In this document: one piece after another, positions 37,288-45,807 of the stretch
Layout: each line of letters begins with the position of its first letter
Position numbering within the stretch: the first letter of the stretch is position 1
Assembly (NCBI GenBank): GCA_934754655.1
Contig: CAKVIC010000002.1
Location: forward strand, 124,001 to 188,000
Origin: an uncultured Candidatus Melainabacteria bacterium
GTDB taxonomy: Bacteria > Cyanobacteriota > Vampirovibrionia > Gastranaerophilales > Gastranaerophilaceae
Direction: 5' to 3'
Length of the DNA: 64,000 bases
Notes under the pieces: generated by a model
What the model saw: only the letters and a program-made list of their open reading frames with translations
Told to the model about the DNA's origin: nothing
The model's database searches: none
Position numbers and translations under genes: made by a program

Positions 37288-38156
37288 TTAAGAACCTCTT
37301 TTTTAATTTCTTTAACTTCATGCACAGGAAGAAGTATAAAAAATATTGAATACGGGATATCTAAACTGCATTTATAATCACTATAATTACTTTTTATATA
37401 ATTCACGACCTTAGTAATGTTGGATTCATACGTTAATGTATTTGCACCATATACTAGTAGAATTGGATAAATTAATTTTAAATTGTATTTTTTTATTTGT
37501 TCAATAAGGTTTATGCCGTTGTATTTCCAATTTTCTAAAATTTGTTTTACACTTTCTGCATTTGGTTTTGCTGCTTCAATTTTATTATCAATAGAATAGA
37601 AAGTTTGCTCCAAGTACTCTATTGATAATGCTTTATCAATATTCTCCATAACACTTTTAATGGCACTATTATGACTTTCGTGAAATTTTACTTCGCCAAA
37701 CCACAATTCTATTTGCCCACCATTGTTAAAAATATGGTAGCTGTCATAACCTTTTGTTTCAGAATTTTCTAACGGATCAAAAAATCTGCCACGTGATATG
37801 AAGGAATCTTTTCCGTACAATGCTTTCAATATTGTACAAAGTAACACTTCACCAAAGAATCCGGCTTTAGCATTTGCATCATTGTCAATTTCATCTTTAA
37901 TATATTTTATTTTGTTAGATAATGCTGCAGAATGCATATTTTGTAATTTATTGTAATCATTCTTTGGAAATGTTTCATAAGAATATTCAATAATAGAATT
38001 ATATATTATTTTAACCAAATCATCAGTATTTATACAGTTATAACAGTCGTCATTTTGCGTTGAAAAACATACTCTTTCAATTCCGTGCTCTTTACAAGGT
38101 AGAGCGTATTGATAAATTATGGTTTTTTCTATTAACTCTTTTAACTTATCCCTCAT
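37254..38156 (-). CDS. hamA: Hachiman defence nuclease HamA (DUF1837)
   Basis: The 300-residue protein carries the DUF1837 core: AGFFGEVLLCTILKALYG, TKGYDSYHIF, and IELWFGEVKFHES with a D...E-x-K nuclease-type arrangement. HamA degrades DNA once freed from HamB, leading to abortive infection. The N-terminal third has a four-cysteine set (C20, C30, C37, C40). The gene starts with a GGAG site and overlaps hamB, the normal hamA-hamB order. Confidence 0.87.
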   Translation of the reverse strand: MRDKLKELIEKTIIYQYALPCKEHGIERVCFSTQNDDCYNCINTDDLVKIIYNSIIEYSYETFPKNDYNKLQNMHSAALSNKIKYIKDEIDNDANAKAGFFGEVLLCTILKALYGKDSFISRGRFFDPLENSETKGYDSYHIFNNGGQIELWFGEVKFHESHNSAIKSVMENIDKALSIEYLEQTFYSIDNKIEAAKPNAESVKQILENWKYNGINLIEQIKKYNLKLIYPILLVYGANTLTYESNITKVVNYIKSNYSDYKCSLDIPYSIFFILLPVHEVKEIKKEVLKWIEEKKQVLL

Positions 38157-38363
38157 CCTTAATTCTCCAATTGGTATTTGACAATTTTTAAAAAATTAAA
38201 AATATGAACTAAATAATTATTTCATATTATATAGGAAATAATTATTTAAACAATAAAAATAAACAAAAAATTAATATTCGAACAATTCTAAAGTATTACA
38301 AATAAAAGAAGATTCTCTCAAGTAATGTACTCGCTTTCATAACCTCTACAATAACTTACAGCA

Positions 38364-38408
38364 TTTATTAAATTAAATGTCCAATTTCTTGACATTTAAT
38401 TTAATAAA
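38364..38408. repeat. 18-bp perfect inverted repeat upstream of hamA
   Basis: Arms 38364-38381 and 38391-38408 are perfect complements with a 9-nt loop. A second pair (GAGAAATTTT 38426-38435 and AAAATTTCTC 38457-38466) follows. The 38157-38516 stretch has no gene. The hairpins may be an attenuator, an operator or a remnant. Confidence 0.6.
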
Positions 38409-38516
38409 ACTTAGATATTTAATTTGAGAAATTTTCCTATAAAAAATGACAAAATTAAAATTTCTCGTTTTATGTGTCAGACATTCTCAATTTATATGTC
38501 TAGTTATAGTCTAATT

Positions 38517-38560
38517 ACAAAAATTTTTCACCAGTCCCAAAACAGTCCCTATTGGGACTA
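38517..38560. repeat. Right copy of island-flanking direct repeat
   Basis: This matches 31781-31823 with one substitution (T to A) and one extra A. It lies about 45 bp downstream of the tRNA-Ser terminator. It could be an attachment-site remnant or a dispersed intergenic repeat. Confidence 0.75.
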
Positions 38561-38605
38561 AATTGAGCTGTTTTTGAGAATTTTGAAGCCTTAAAAACGC
38601 ACTAA

Positions 38606-38628
38606 AAAAGAGCCTTTTCAGGCTCTTT
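38606..38628 (-). terminator. Terminator of tRNA-Ser
   Basis: On the minus strand AGAGCC-TGAAAA-GGCTCT followed by a T run ends the tRNA-Ser transcript. Confidence 0.85.
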
Positions 38629-38633
38629 CTAAA

Positions 38634-38723
38634 TGGAGGAGGAGGTGGGATTCGAACCCACGGAACGCTCGCACGTTCGACGGTTTTCAAGACCGCTCCA
38701 ATCAACCGCTCTGGCACTCCTCC
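38634..38723 (-). tRNA. tRNA-Ser (UGA)
   Basis: On the minus strand the 90-nt class II tRNA starts GGAGGAGTGCCAGAG and has a 7-bp acceptor with CTCCTCC. The anticodon loop CTTGAAA gives UGA. A long variable arm and the T-loop TTCGAAT follow. The island repeat lies just beyond its 3' end. Confidence 0.95.
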
Positions 38724-38823
38724 AGATTTATTTAATTGGTTACTCATCCATTCTACACAAAACATTTTTTTTTGTAAAGGTTTTTTATCTATTTCTTATA
38801 ACATTGTTTAAAATTTTAAGTTC

Positions 38824-38851
38824 GTGGCGCGAGCACTTGTGCTCGCGCCAC
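38824..38851. repeat. GC-rich REP-like palindrome
   Basis: GTGGCGCGAGCAC and GTGCTCGCGCCAC are perfect 13-bp arms with a 2-nt centre. The hairpin is far more GC-rich than its surroundings. It lies between tRNA-Ser and the convergent 39292 gene. Confidence 0.7.
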
Positions 38852-38892
38852 AAACTAACTATCTCATACAAACCCAATTACACCAAAAGAAA

Positions 38893-38913
38893 GGGATGAC
38901 ATTAAATCATCCC
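38893..38913 (-). terminator. Terminator of the 39292 gene
   Basis: GGGATGA/TCATCCC with a 7-nt loop is followed on the minus strand by a T-rich tail, just after the stop at 38927. Confidence 0.75.
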
Positions 38914-38926
38914 ATACTCGCATTAA

Positions 38927-39292
38927 TTATTTTTTATTTACTTTTACTTTCATCGGATTTACTGTGTAATTAAATGTGTTTGCGCTTTCACTAAAAGTTA
39001 CCGGCACATCAATTTTATTTTCACAAGCATCTATTGTCCAAAGCTCTTCCCACATACCATTAGTTTTTTCTTTTGTCACCTTTGTATCCGAAATAGAAAA
39101 TGTTTGGCACGTTGGAGATGCGGCTCTTATACCAAATGAATAAATTGTAAATAATGATTTCATTTGCATATCTTGAGTTGTAATCGTTTTACCTGCAACC
39201 GGCAATTTACTATCATATTGCCAAGCAAAAGCTGTTGTTGCACTTAAACAAAGCACTAAAGATATAATCGAAACTATTTGCATTTTTTTCAT
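38927..39292 (-). CDS. Exported hypothetical protein
   Basis: Start at 39292 follows a CGAGGA site. An earlier ATG at 39337 would overlap the DUF1858 gene. The 121-residue protein has a signal peptide (MKKMQIVSIISLVLCLSATTAFA). The small all-beta mature part has two cysteines (TCQTF, DACEN) that may pair in the periplasm. I do not recognise the family. It is probably cotranscribed with the DUF1858 gene 32 bp upstream. Confidence 0.65.
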   Translation of the reverse strand: MKKMQIVSIISLVLCLSATTAFAWQYDSKLPVAGKTITTQDMQMKSLFTIYSFGIRAASPTCQTFSISDTKVTKEKTNGMWEELWTIDACENKIDVPVTFSESANTFNYTVNPMKVKVNKK

Positions 39293-39323
39293 AATAAAAT
39301 CCTCGTTTATTTTTACAAAAAAA

Positions 39324-39527
39324 TTATTCTTCACCAATTAAAGCATTGATATCTTTAACCATATCATCCGGATTAAACCCATGAACGATTGCACCTGCCT
39401 CTAAATTTTCAAATCTTGCTGCAGCACAGCCAATACAACCCATACCGTATTTTTGAAAAACTTCAATTGCTTGTGGATATTCTTGAACGATGTCCATTAT
39501 ACCCATTTCTTTTGTAACTTTTCCCAT
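39324..39527 (-). CDS. DUF1858 domain protein
   Basis: The protein of 67-69 residues (start 39527 or 39533) has the DUF1858 pattern: MDIVQEYPQAIEVFQKYGMGCIGCAAARFENLEAGAIVHG. The family resembles the N-terminal domain of ScdA/RIC iron-sulfur repair proteins, and the CxxC may bind metal or act in redox. Small stand-alone forms are common in anaerobes. Its precise role is unknown. Confidence 0.8.
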   Translation of the reverse strand: MGKVTKEMGIMDIVQEYPQAIEVFQKYGMGCIGCAAARFENLEAGAIVHGFNPDDMVKDINALIGEE

Positions 39528-39612
39528 ATTCATACTCCTTTTATTGACTTATACATTAATATCATTAAATTACTTTTGTAACATTATAGCACAATAAAAA
39601 AAGGATTAAAAC

Positions 39613-39765
39613 ATGCAATTTATCAAAAAATTTTTTTCTACGCAAAATACAATAATCGGGCTTTGTGGACTAAAAAAACAACCGGAATATCTTAAGATAA
39701 ACATTCCGGAATGTTATAAAAAAACTTTTGTCATCAACACTGATAAAAATTATTTATTATTTTAA
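39613..39765 (+). CDS. Small hypothetical protein (50 aa)
   Basis: An AAGGA site 7 bp before the ATG at 39613 opens a 50-codon frame (MQFIKKFFSTQNTIIGLCGL through KNYLLF). It lies alone between the DUF1858 gene and hisS, and its stop overlaps the hisS stop by 9 bp, tail to tail. No family is recognised. The ribosome-binding site and position support it, but at this length it could be chance. Confidence 0.4.
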   Translation: MQFIKKFFSTQNTIIGLCGLKKQPEYLKINIPECYKKTFVINTDKNYLLF

Positions 39766-40992
39766 ATAATTTAAAACCTCGCTTCTTGCAACCGTTACTT
39801 GTTCAGAAGTTTCAAGATTTTTAACAGTAATTTGTTTTGTCGAAATCTCATCTTCTCCCAATATCAAAGCATACTTTGCAACCTTCGCCGCTTTTTCTAA
39901 TTGTTTAACAAACTTTTTATTAGCTAAATCAAATTCGACAGTAATTCCTTTTTGGCGCAATTCTTCAGCCAATTTCAATGCTTCCAAAGAATTTAATGAA
40001 ACAACAAAACCTAATATTTTACATTCTTGTTTTTCACCAATTAAAGCCGCTAAGCGCTCCATACCCATTGCAAAACCAACCGCTGGCGTATCTTCGCCAC
40101 CTAAATTCTTCACCAAAGAATCATATCTTCCACCGCCACAAACCGCATTTTGCGAACCCAGATTATTAGATTTAATTTCAAAAACAGTTCTATTATAATA
40201 ATCAAGCCCTCTTACAAGCAATTTATTTATTGAATAATTGATATTTAATTCATTTAAATATTTTTGAAGTTCTTGAAAATGTTCAGCACAATCCTCACAG
40301 ATAAAATCAGATTGAATAATGGCCTGCACTTCAGGTTTTTCATATATTTTTTTACAATCTTCGACTTTACAATCCAAAAGTCGTAAAGGATTTTTTTCAT
40401 ACCTAGCTTGACAATCCGGACAAAGTTCAGACAAATAAGGTTTTAATACTTCTTTTAATTTCGTTTTAAAAACCTCACGACATTGAGGACAGCCAAGAGA
40501 ATTAATTTCTACGGTTAAATCCTGCAAGCCAAGTGATTTCAAATAATTTACTGCCATCAAAATAACTTCTGCATCAGCCGTTGCTTGTTTAATTCCAAAA
40601 ACTTCAATCCCAACTTGATGAAATTGTCTTTGGCGCCCAGCTTGAGGACGTTCATACCTGAACATAGGTCCTTTGTACCAAAGTTTAACCGGCGCAGAAA
40701 GTCTATGCATACCATTTTCAATAAAGGAACGAACAACACCGGCAGTATTTTCCGGACGCAAAGTTAATGAACGCTCACTTTTTTCAAAAGTGTACATTTC
40801 TTTATTTACAATATCAGTAGTATCTCCAACACCACGCGCAAAAAGTTCTGTTGCTTCAAAAATAGGAGTTCTTATTTCTTTCGCACCATATTTTGTAAAA
40901 ACTTCATTTGCTTTTTCTTCCATAAAATGCCAAACAGGCATGTCGGTCGGCAATATATCTTTTGTACCTTTTTGAATTTTTATTATTGTCAT
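39757..40992 (-). CDS. hisS: Histidine--tRNA ligase
   Basis: The 411-residue class II synthetase has motif 1 around IRTPIFEATELFARGVGDTTDIV and motif 2 FRYERPQAGRQRQFHQ. The histidine-specific LVRGLDYYNRTVFE and CGGGRYDSLVKNLGG follow, and motif 3 is GFAMGMERL. A C-terminal anticodon-binding domain completes it. An internal four-cysteine group (CPQCREVF, CPDCQ, CKVEDCKK, CEDC) is present, as in many bacterial HisRS. An AAGGAA site sets the start. Confidence 0.96.
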   Translation of the reverse strand: MTIIKIQKGTKDILPTDMPVWHFMEEKANEVFTKYGAKEIRTPIFEATELFARGVGDTTDIVNKEMYTFEKSERSLTLRPENTAGVVRSFIENGMHRLSAPVKLWYKGPMFRYERPQAGRQRQFHQVGIEVFGIKQATADAEVILMAVNYLKSLGLQDLTVEINSLGCPQCREVFKTKLKEVLKPYLSELCPDCQARYEKNPLRLLDCKVEDCKKIYEKPEVQAIIQSDFICEDCAEHFQELQKYLNELNINYSINKLLVRGLDYYNRTVFEIKSNNLGSQNAVCGGGRYDSLVKNLGGEDTPAVGFAMGMERLAALIGEKQECKILGFVVSLNSLEALKLAEELRQKGITVEFDLANKKFVKQLEKAAKVAKYALILGEDEISTKQITVKNLETSEQVTVARSEVLNYLK

Positions 40993-41081
40993 CTTTTTAA
41001 TTCCTTTATATAATTAAAGCGTAAATTTATTAATTTTATTTTACTATAAAAACATCGTATCAAATAAACTTAGAGGAAATT

Positions 41082-41933
41082 ATGACAAAAGTTAAAATAA
41101 CAAAAATGCAAGGTTGTGGAAACGATTTTGTAATTTTACCGCAAGAAGAACTTTCAAAAGTCGACATGCCAATGAATGAAATAGCTAAAAAGCTTTGTGA
41201 TAGACATTTTGGAATAGGCGCAGACGGTTTAATTATTCCAAATAATAATATATTGAATACTGATATTGGCTGGTTTTTCTTTAATTCTGACGGTTCAGTG
41301 GCTCAAATGTGCGGTAATGGAATGAGATGTTTTGCAAAATATGTTTATAATAAAAGACTTGTAAACTCTAACAAATTTACGGTAAGTACACTGGCAGGCA
41401 TAATTACTCCTGAGATTCTTGAAGATGGCAAAGTTAGAGTAAATATGTCTAACCCGATTTTAGAACCTGAAAAAATACCATTTTTACCTAATCATAATTT
41501 AAACTATAAAATTTCTGTAAAAAACAGGATTTTTGAAGGTAATGCAATTTCTATGGGCAATCCGCATTTTGTTATTTTTATAAAAGATGATGAGGATTTG
41601 TTAAGTTTAGCAAAAATTTATGGTGCAGAAATTGAAAATTCCGCGGAGTTTCCGGAGAAAACAAATGTTGAATTTATAAAAATCAAATCGTATAAAAAAA
41701 TTGAATTATGCGTTTGGGAACGTGGTTGCGGAATTACACTTGCTTGTGGAACAGGAGCTTGCGCAAGCGTAGTTGCCGGTATTCTTAATGGATATTTAGA
41801 AAATTCTGTTGACGTAAAACTTTTGGGTGGCACAGTAAATGTAGTTTGGAATGGCACGCCTAACAAACCAGAAGGTGATGTTTTCTTGACAGGACCTGCA
41901 GAATTTGTATTTGACACAGAAATTGATATATAA
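41082..41933 (+). CDS. dapF: Diaminopimelate epimerase
   Basis: The 283-residue enzyme converts LL-DAP to meso-DAP. The two catalytic cysteines are in MCGNGMRCFA and LACGTGACAS, and the opening KMQGCGNDFV is typical. With dapL downstream it completes the short diaminopimelate route to lysine and peptidoglycan. An AGAGGA site precedes the start. Confidence 0.96.
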   Translation: MTKVKITKMQGCGNDFVILPQEELSKVDMPMNEIAKKLCDRHFGIGADGLIIPNNNILNTDIGWFFFNSDGSVAQMCGNGMRCFAKYVYNKRLVNSNKFTVSTLAGIITPEILEDGKVRVNMSNPILEPEKIPFLPNHNLNYKISVKNRIFEGNAISMGNPHFVIFIKDDEDLLSLAKIYGAEIENSAEFPEKTNVEFIKIKSYKKIELCVWERGCGITLACGTGACASVVAGILNGYLENSVDVKLLGGTVNVVWNGTPNKPEGDVFLTGPAEFVFDTEIDI

Positions 41934-42001
41934 ATACAATTCAATTCTCAAATAAAACATTTATCTTTGATGTTAAAATATTTTTTATAACAAACACAAG
42001 T

Positions 42002-42030
42002 TTGCAAAATGCTTGTTAATCGGCTATACT
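42002..42030 (+). promoter_or_regulatory. Sigma-70-type promoter of the diguanylate cyclase gene
   Basis: TTGCAA (42002-42007), a 17-bp spacer and TATACT (42025-42030) lie 30 bp before the TTG start at 42060. Confidence 0.65.
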
Positions 42031-42059
42031 TCAATTATATGAAATAGGGGGAACGGCTT

Positions 42060-43874
42060 TTGAAAGATTTAAAAAAAACCAAATGGTTTATATTTGGAAC
42101 ATACATTTTGCTTGTTTTAGCAACTTTGCTTGTCGGTTTTTTTATAAGCAAAAATAATACCATTTTTAATAACGTCATTGGCTCATTTTTAGAAGTCACT
42201 GAAAACAGAACATTTGATTACAGACAATCTTTAAAAATTTTTCATAAAAAACCAATTGCAGATTCTGATATTGTAATTTTAGCAATTGATGAAGCGAGTT
42301 TAGAAAAACTTTGGAACAAATACGGAATTTGGCCTTTCCCACGCGATGTCTACGCTGATTTAATTAACTATCTTGAGCAAGGTAATCCTAAGGCAATCGT
42401 TTTTGATTTAATGTTTTTGAAAAAACTCAAAACCTCTAATGACGGCGATAGACAACTGATTCAAGCTATTAACAGCAATCAAAATGTTATTGTTGCGATG
42501 AACTTTGATGACCAAAATGCTGATGTTCGAACCCCGATAACACTTCCTAAGCGTTTAGCCGTTAATTTAAAAAACAATTCAAACATTAAAATTAGCACAA
42601 AATCGCATTATACAAACTGTAGAACAATTTTGCCGGAACTCGTTAACGGCAAAGCACAAATTGGCATCGCAAATGTTCAAAGAAGCTCTGATGGGATTTT
42701 AAGACGTTTTTCACCTCTTATGGAATACCAAAATAATTATTACCCATACCTTTCTTTTCTTGCAGGAAACAATATTTTAAACAATGGTAATAAAGATTTT
42801 GTAATTGATGAAAATGGAAACTTAATTGTAGGTGAAACTCTTTTACCGTTAACAAAAGACGGGGAAGTTATTCTAAATTGGTATGGCAAAAAAGAAGTTA
42901 CTTATGAAAACATTCCTTTGTATAAAATAATTGAATCAATGGAACGTGGCGTTTTTCCGGAGCAACTTAAAAATAAAATCATTTTTATCGGCACAACAGC
43001 AATGAGTTTGCACGATACAAAAAGTGTTCCAATACAAAATGAGGTTTATCCGGGGGTTGAAGTTCATGCAACGTTTTTAAACAACATGATTGATAATAAT
43101 TTTGTAAAACAATCTTCAGATTTAGCCAATAATATTGTAATTGTCGTAGTATTTATGTTGGTTGGTTTAATCGTAATGACATCAACTTCAACATTTTTCA
43201 CGGTTTTATCAACAATATTATTTACTTTTGCATATTTATTGATTTCATATTATTCAATGGCATTATTTAATCTGTGGATTCCAATAGTGACACCGATTTT
43301 AAGCATTGTATTAGCATTTATTTTATCATTGCTTGCAAAATATTTAATAAAATCCAGAGATTTTGAATATCAATACAAATTAGCAACAGTTGATGGTTTG
43401 ACAGAACTTTACAATCACAGATATTTTCAAGAATCTTTAAAGAATCAAATAGAAGTCGCAAAAAGATATAATCAAAGTTTTTCATTAATGATAATTGATA
43501 TTGACTTTTTCAAAAAATTCAATGATACGTACGGACATCAATCCGGAGATGCAGTTTTAAGACAAGTTGCACAAACTTTGAAAAAAAATTCCAGAAACAC
43601 TGATATTGTTTGCAGATACGGTGGTGAAGAAATGAGTATAATTTTACCCAACACTTCGGCTGAAGAAGTTATGTACAGCGCAAACCGTGTTTTGACAGCG
43701 ATTGCTGAAAAAGAATTTCATTTGAAAAATAATGCAACAAGTGCAGTTACAGTAAGCATCGGAATTGCGACTTTTCCGGAAGATGCCGAAACACCACAAA
43801 GCTTGATAGAAGTTGCAGACAAAGGATTATATTATGCAAAAGAACACGGCAGAAACCAAGTCGGAAAAATTTAA
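42060..43874 (+). CDS. CHASE2-GGDEF diguanylate cyclase
   Basis: The 604-residue membrane protein starts at TTG 42060 behind AGGGGGAA. It has one N-terminal helix and a periplasmic CHASE2 sensor domain (about 60-340; SDIVILAIDEASLEKLW, GIWPFPRDVYADLI, KIIFIGTTAMSLHD). Three C-terminal membrane helices and a cytoplasmic GGDEF domain follow. The active-site motif is GGEEM, in the GGDEF/GGEEF class, and RNTD five residues upstream is an intact inhibitory I-site. It would make cyclic-di-GMP in response to an external signal and may affect motility. Confidence 0.9.
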   Translation: MKDLKKTKWFIFGTYILLVLATLLVGFFISKNNTIFNNVIGSFLEVTENRTFDYRQSLKIFHKKPIADSDIVILAIDEASLEKLWNKYGIWPFPRDVYADLINYLEQGNPKAIVFDLMFLKKLKTSNDGDRQLIQAINSNQNVIVAMNFDDQNADVRTPITLPKRLAVNLKNNSNIKISTKSHYTNCRTILPELVNGKAQIGIANVQRSSDGILRRFSPLMEYQNNYYPYLSFLAGNNILNNGNKDFVIDENGNLIVGETLLPLTKDGEVILNWYGKKEVTYENIPLYKIIESMERGVFPEQLKNKIIFIGTTAMSLHDTKSVPIQNEVYPGVEVHATFLNNMIDNNFVKQSSDLANNIVIVVVFMLVGLIVMTSTSTFFTVLSTILFTFAYLLISYYSMALFNLWIPIVTPILSIVLAFILSLLAKYLIKSRDFEYQYKLATVDGLTELYNHRYFQESLKNQIEVAKRYNQSFSLMIIDIDFFKKFNDTYGHQSGDAVLRQVAQTLKKNSRNTDIVCRYGGEEMSIILPNTSAEEVMYSANRVLTAIAEKEFHLKNNATSAVTVSIGIATFPEDAETPQSLIEVADKGLYYAKEHGRNQVGKI

Positions 43875-43887
43875 TTAAAGGTAAATT

Positions 43888-45201
43888 ATGGAAGTAAAAA
43901 TAATAGGTGCCGGACTCGCCGGTTCAGAAGCAGCATTACAACTTGCAAAAAGAGGTTTTAAAGTTAAACTATATGAAATGCGCCCTAAAAAAACAACTGG
44001 CGCACATGTCGGCAAAGATTGTGCAGAATTTGTATGTTCTAATTCGTTAGGTTCAATTGACGTGACAAATGCAAGCGGACTTTTAAAAAAAGAAATGCAA
44101 ATTTTAGGTGGCGAATTAATTGAAATTGCAATAAAAAACAGTGTTCCGGCTGGAAATGCTTTAGCAATTGCAAGAGAAGATTTTTCAAAAGAAGTAACTG
44201 ATTTAATCGAACAAAATCCAAATATTGAACTCATTCGAGAAGAAATAACGGAAATTCCTGATGGGAATGCAATTATAGCAAGCGGACCTTTAACCAGTGA
44301 TATTTTTGCAGAAAAATTGAAAGAATTTACAAAAAGTGAACACTTACATTTTTTTGATGCAATTGCGCCAATTGTCGAAATTGATTCAATAAATTTTGAT
44401 AAAGCGTTTTGGGGAGCAAGATACGATAAAGGCGAAGCTTCTTATATAAATTGTCCAATGAACAAAGAAGAGTATGAAAATTTTTACAATATATTAATCA
44501 ATTCTCCACGAATTGAACAACATCAAGTTGATAAAAATTCTAAATATTTTGAATCTTGTTTACCGGTTGAAGTTCTTGCATCGCGCGGAGTTGACACTTT
44601 ACGCTTTGGTCCTATGAAACCAATCGGGCTTGTCGACAAACGAACAGGTGAAAAAAACTACGCGGTTGTACAATTAAGACAAGATAATTCTGCAAAAACT
44701 TTATTTAATCTTGTTGGATTTCAAACAAATTTAAAATGGGGTGCACAAAAAGATTTGGTTCATTCAATCCCCGGACTTGAAAATGCAAATATTATCAGAT
44801 ACGGTGTTATGCACAGAAACACGTTTATAAACAGTCCTCAAGTTTTAAATCCGACCTTAGAAACTCGCGAAAGAAAAAATTTATTTTTTGCAGGGCAATT
44901 AACGGGCACAGAGGGTTATACAGAATCAATCGCAACAGGAATGCTTGCCGGAATCAATTTAGCACGTCGCTTAAGTGGCGAAGAACCTTTAATACTACCA
45001 GAAACTACAATTTTGGGTGCTTTAACAAGATATATTTCAAACCCTGAACATACAAATTTTCAGCCGATAAACTCAAATTGGGCACTTGTTCCGCCGATTG
45101 AATTACCTAAAAAAGAGCGCAAAAACAAAAAACTTAAAAACGAATTACTCTCAAATCGCGCAATTGAAGATTTGCAAAAATTAACTTCATTTTACAAATA
45201 G
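43888..45201 (+). CDS. trmFO: FADH2/folate-dependent tRNA m5U54 methyltransferase TrmFO
   Basis: The 437-residue flavoprotein shows GAGLAGSEAALQLAKRG (FAD), TGAHVGKDCAEFVCSNSLGS, ESCLPVEVLASRGVDTLRFGPMKP with the catalytic cysteine, and FFAGQLTGTEGYTESIATG. It methylates U54 of tRNA using methylene-tetrahydrofolate. It follows the cyclase gene by 13 bp. Confidence 0.95.
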   Translation: MEVKIIGAGLAGSEAALQLAKRGFKVKLYEMRPKKTTGAHVGKDCAEFVCSNSLGSIDVTNASGLLKKEMQILGGELIEIAIKNSVPAGNALAIAREDFSKEVTDLIEQNPNIELIREEITEIPDGNAIIASGPLTSDIFAEKLKEFTKSEHLHFFDAIAPIVEIDSINFDKAFWGARYDKGEASYINCPMNKEEYENFYNILINSPRIEQHQVDKNSKYFESCLPVEVLASRGVDTLRFGPMKPIGLVDKRTGEKNYAVVQLRQDNSAKTLFNLVGFQTNLKWGAQKDLVHSIPGLENANIIRYGVMHRNTFINSPQVLNPTLETRERKNLFFAGQLTGTEGYTESIATGMLAGINLARRLSGEEPLILPETTILGALTRYISNPEHTNFQPINSNWALVPPIELPKKERKNKKLKNELLSNRAIEDLQKLTSFYK

Positions 45202-45259
45202 TATTAGAGTGCTATAATTAAGTAAGGTTCGTAATATAAAAGCCAAAGAGGACTATAAA

Positions 45260-45769
45260 ATGATTGAAATGAAAGTAATGGGCATTGCGCTTGATGTTAG
45301 AACAAATTCCCCAATCGTAGTGCTACATGATTTAGATAATAGAAAAGCTTTACCTATTTGGATTGGCTCTGCAGAAGCTTCTGCTATAATTCGTTGCATT
45401 GAAGGGCTTGTAGTTGCGCGTCCAATGACACACGATTTAATTACAAATATTGTTGAAAAAACAGGCTATACAATTGAAAAAGTTATTATAAATGATGTCG
45501 AAAAAGAAACTTATTATGCAACAATATTTTTGAAAAAAGATGAAAAAGTTATCGAAATAGATTCACGTCCATCTGATGCAATTGCTGTTGCAATGCGCGC
45601 TGACGCACCAATTTATGTAACAGCAAATGTTTTGATGAATGGTTCTGTTTCCACAGATTCTGCAAAAGATGAAGAAGAAGCACAAGAATTCAAAGATTTT
45701 ATCCAAAATATCAAACCATCCGATTTTGAGAAATTAATGAAGAATAAACATCAAGAATCTGATCAATAA
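45260..45769 (+). CDS. Bifunctional nuclease family protein (DUF151)
   Basis: The 169-residue protein has the BFN/DUF151 pattern: LPIWIGSAEASAIIRCIEG, RPMTHDLITNIVEK and IDSRPSDAIAVAMRADAPIYV. Homologs occur in cyanobacteria, Thermotoga and plants, where DNase/RNase activity has been described. The acidic tail (DEEEAQEFKDFI) is longer than the core. An AGAGGA site lies upstream. Confidence 0.88.
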   Translation: MIEMKVMGIALDVRTNSPIVVLHDLDNRKALPIWIGSAEASAIIRCIEGLVVARPMTHDLITNIVEKTGYTIEKVIINDVEKETYYATIFLKKDEKVIEIDSRPSDAIAVAMRADAPIYVTANVLMNGSVSTDSAKDEEEAQEFKDFIQNIKPSDFEKLMKNKHQESDQ

Positions 45770-45807
45770 AAACATAAAACTACGAATTATCAAAAAGGAT
45801 ACTAAAT

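Noticed and set aside
38364..38466. Second retron msr-msd near hamA
   Set aside because: There is a hairpin but no reverse transcriptase or a1/a2 arms around it.
38511..38765. Open frame across tRNA-Ser on the minus strand
   Set aside because: It overlies the tRNA and the direct repeat; the PPPPP stretch is a reading of the tRNA 3' end.
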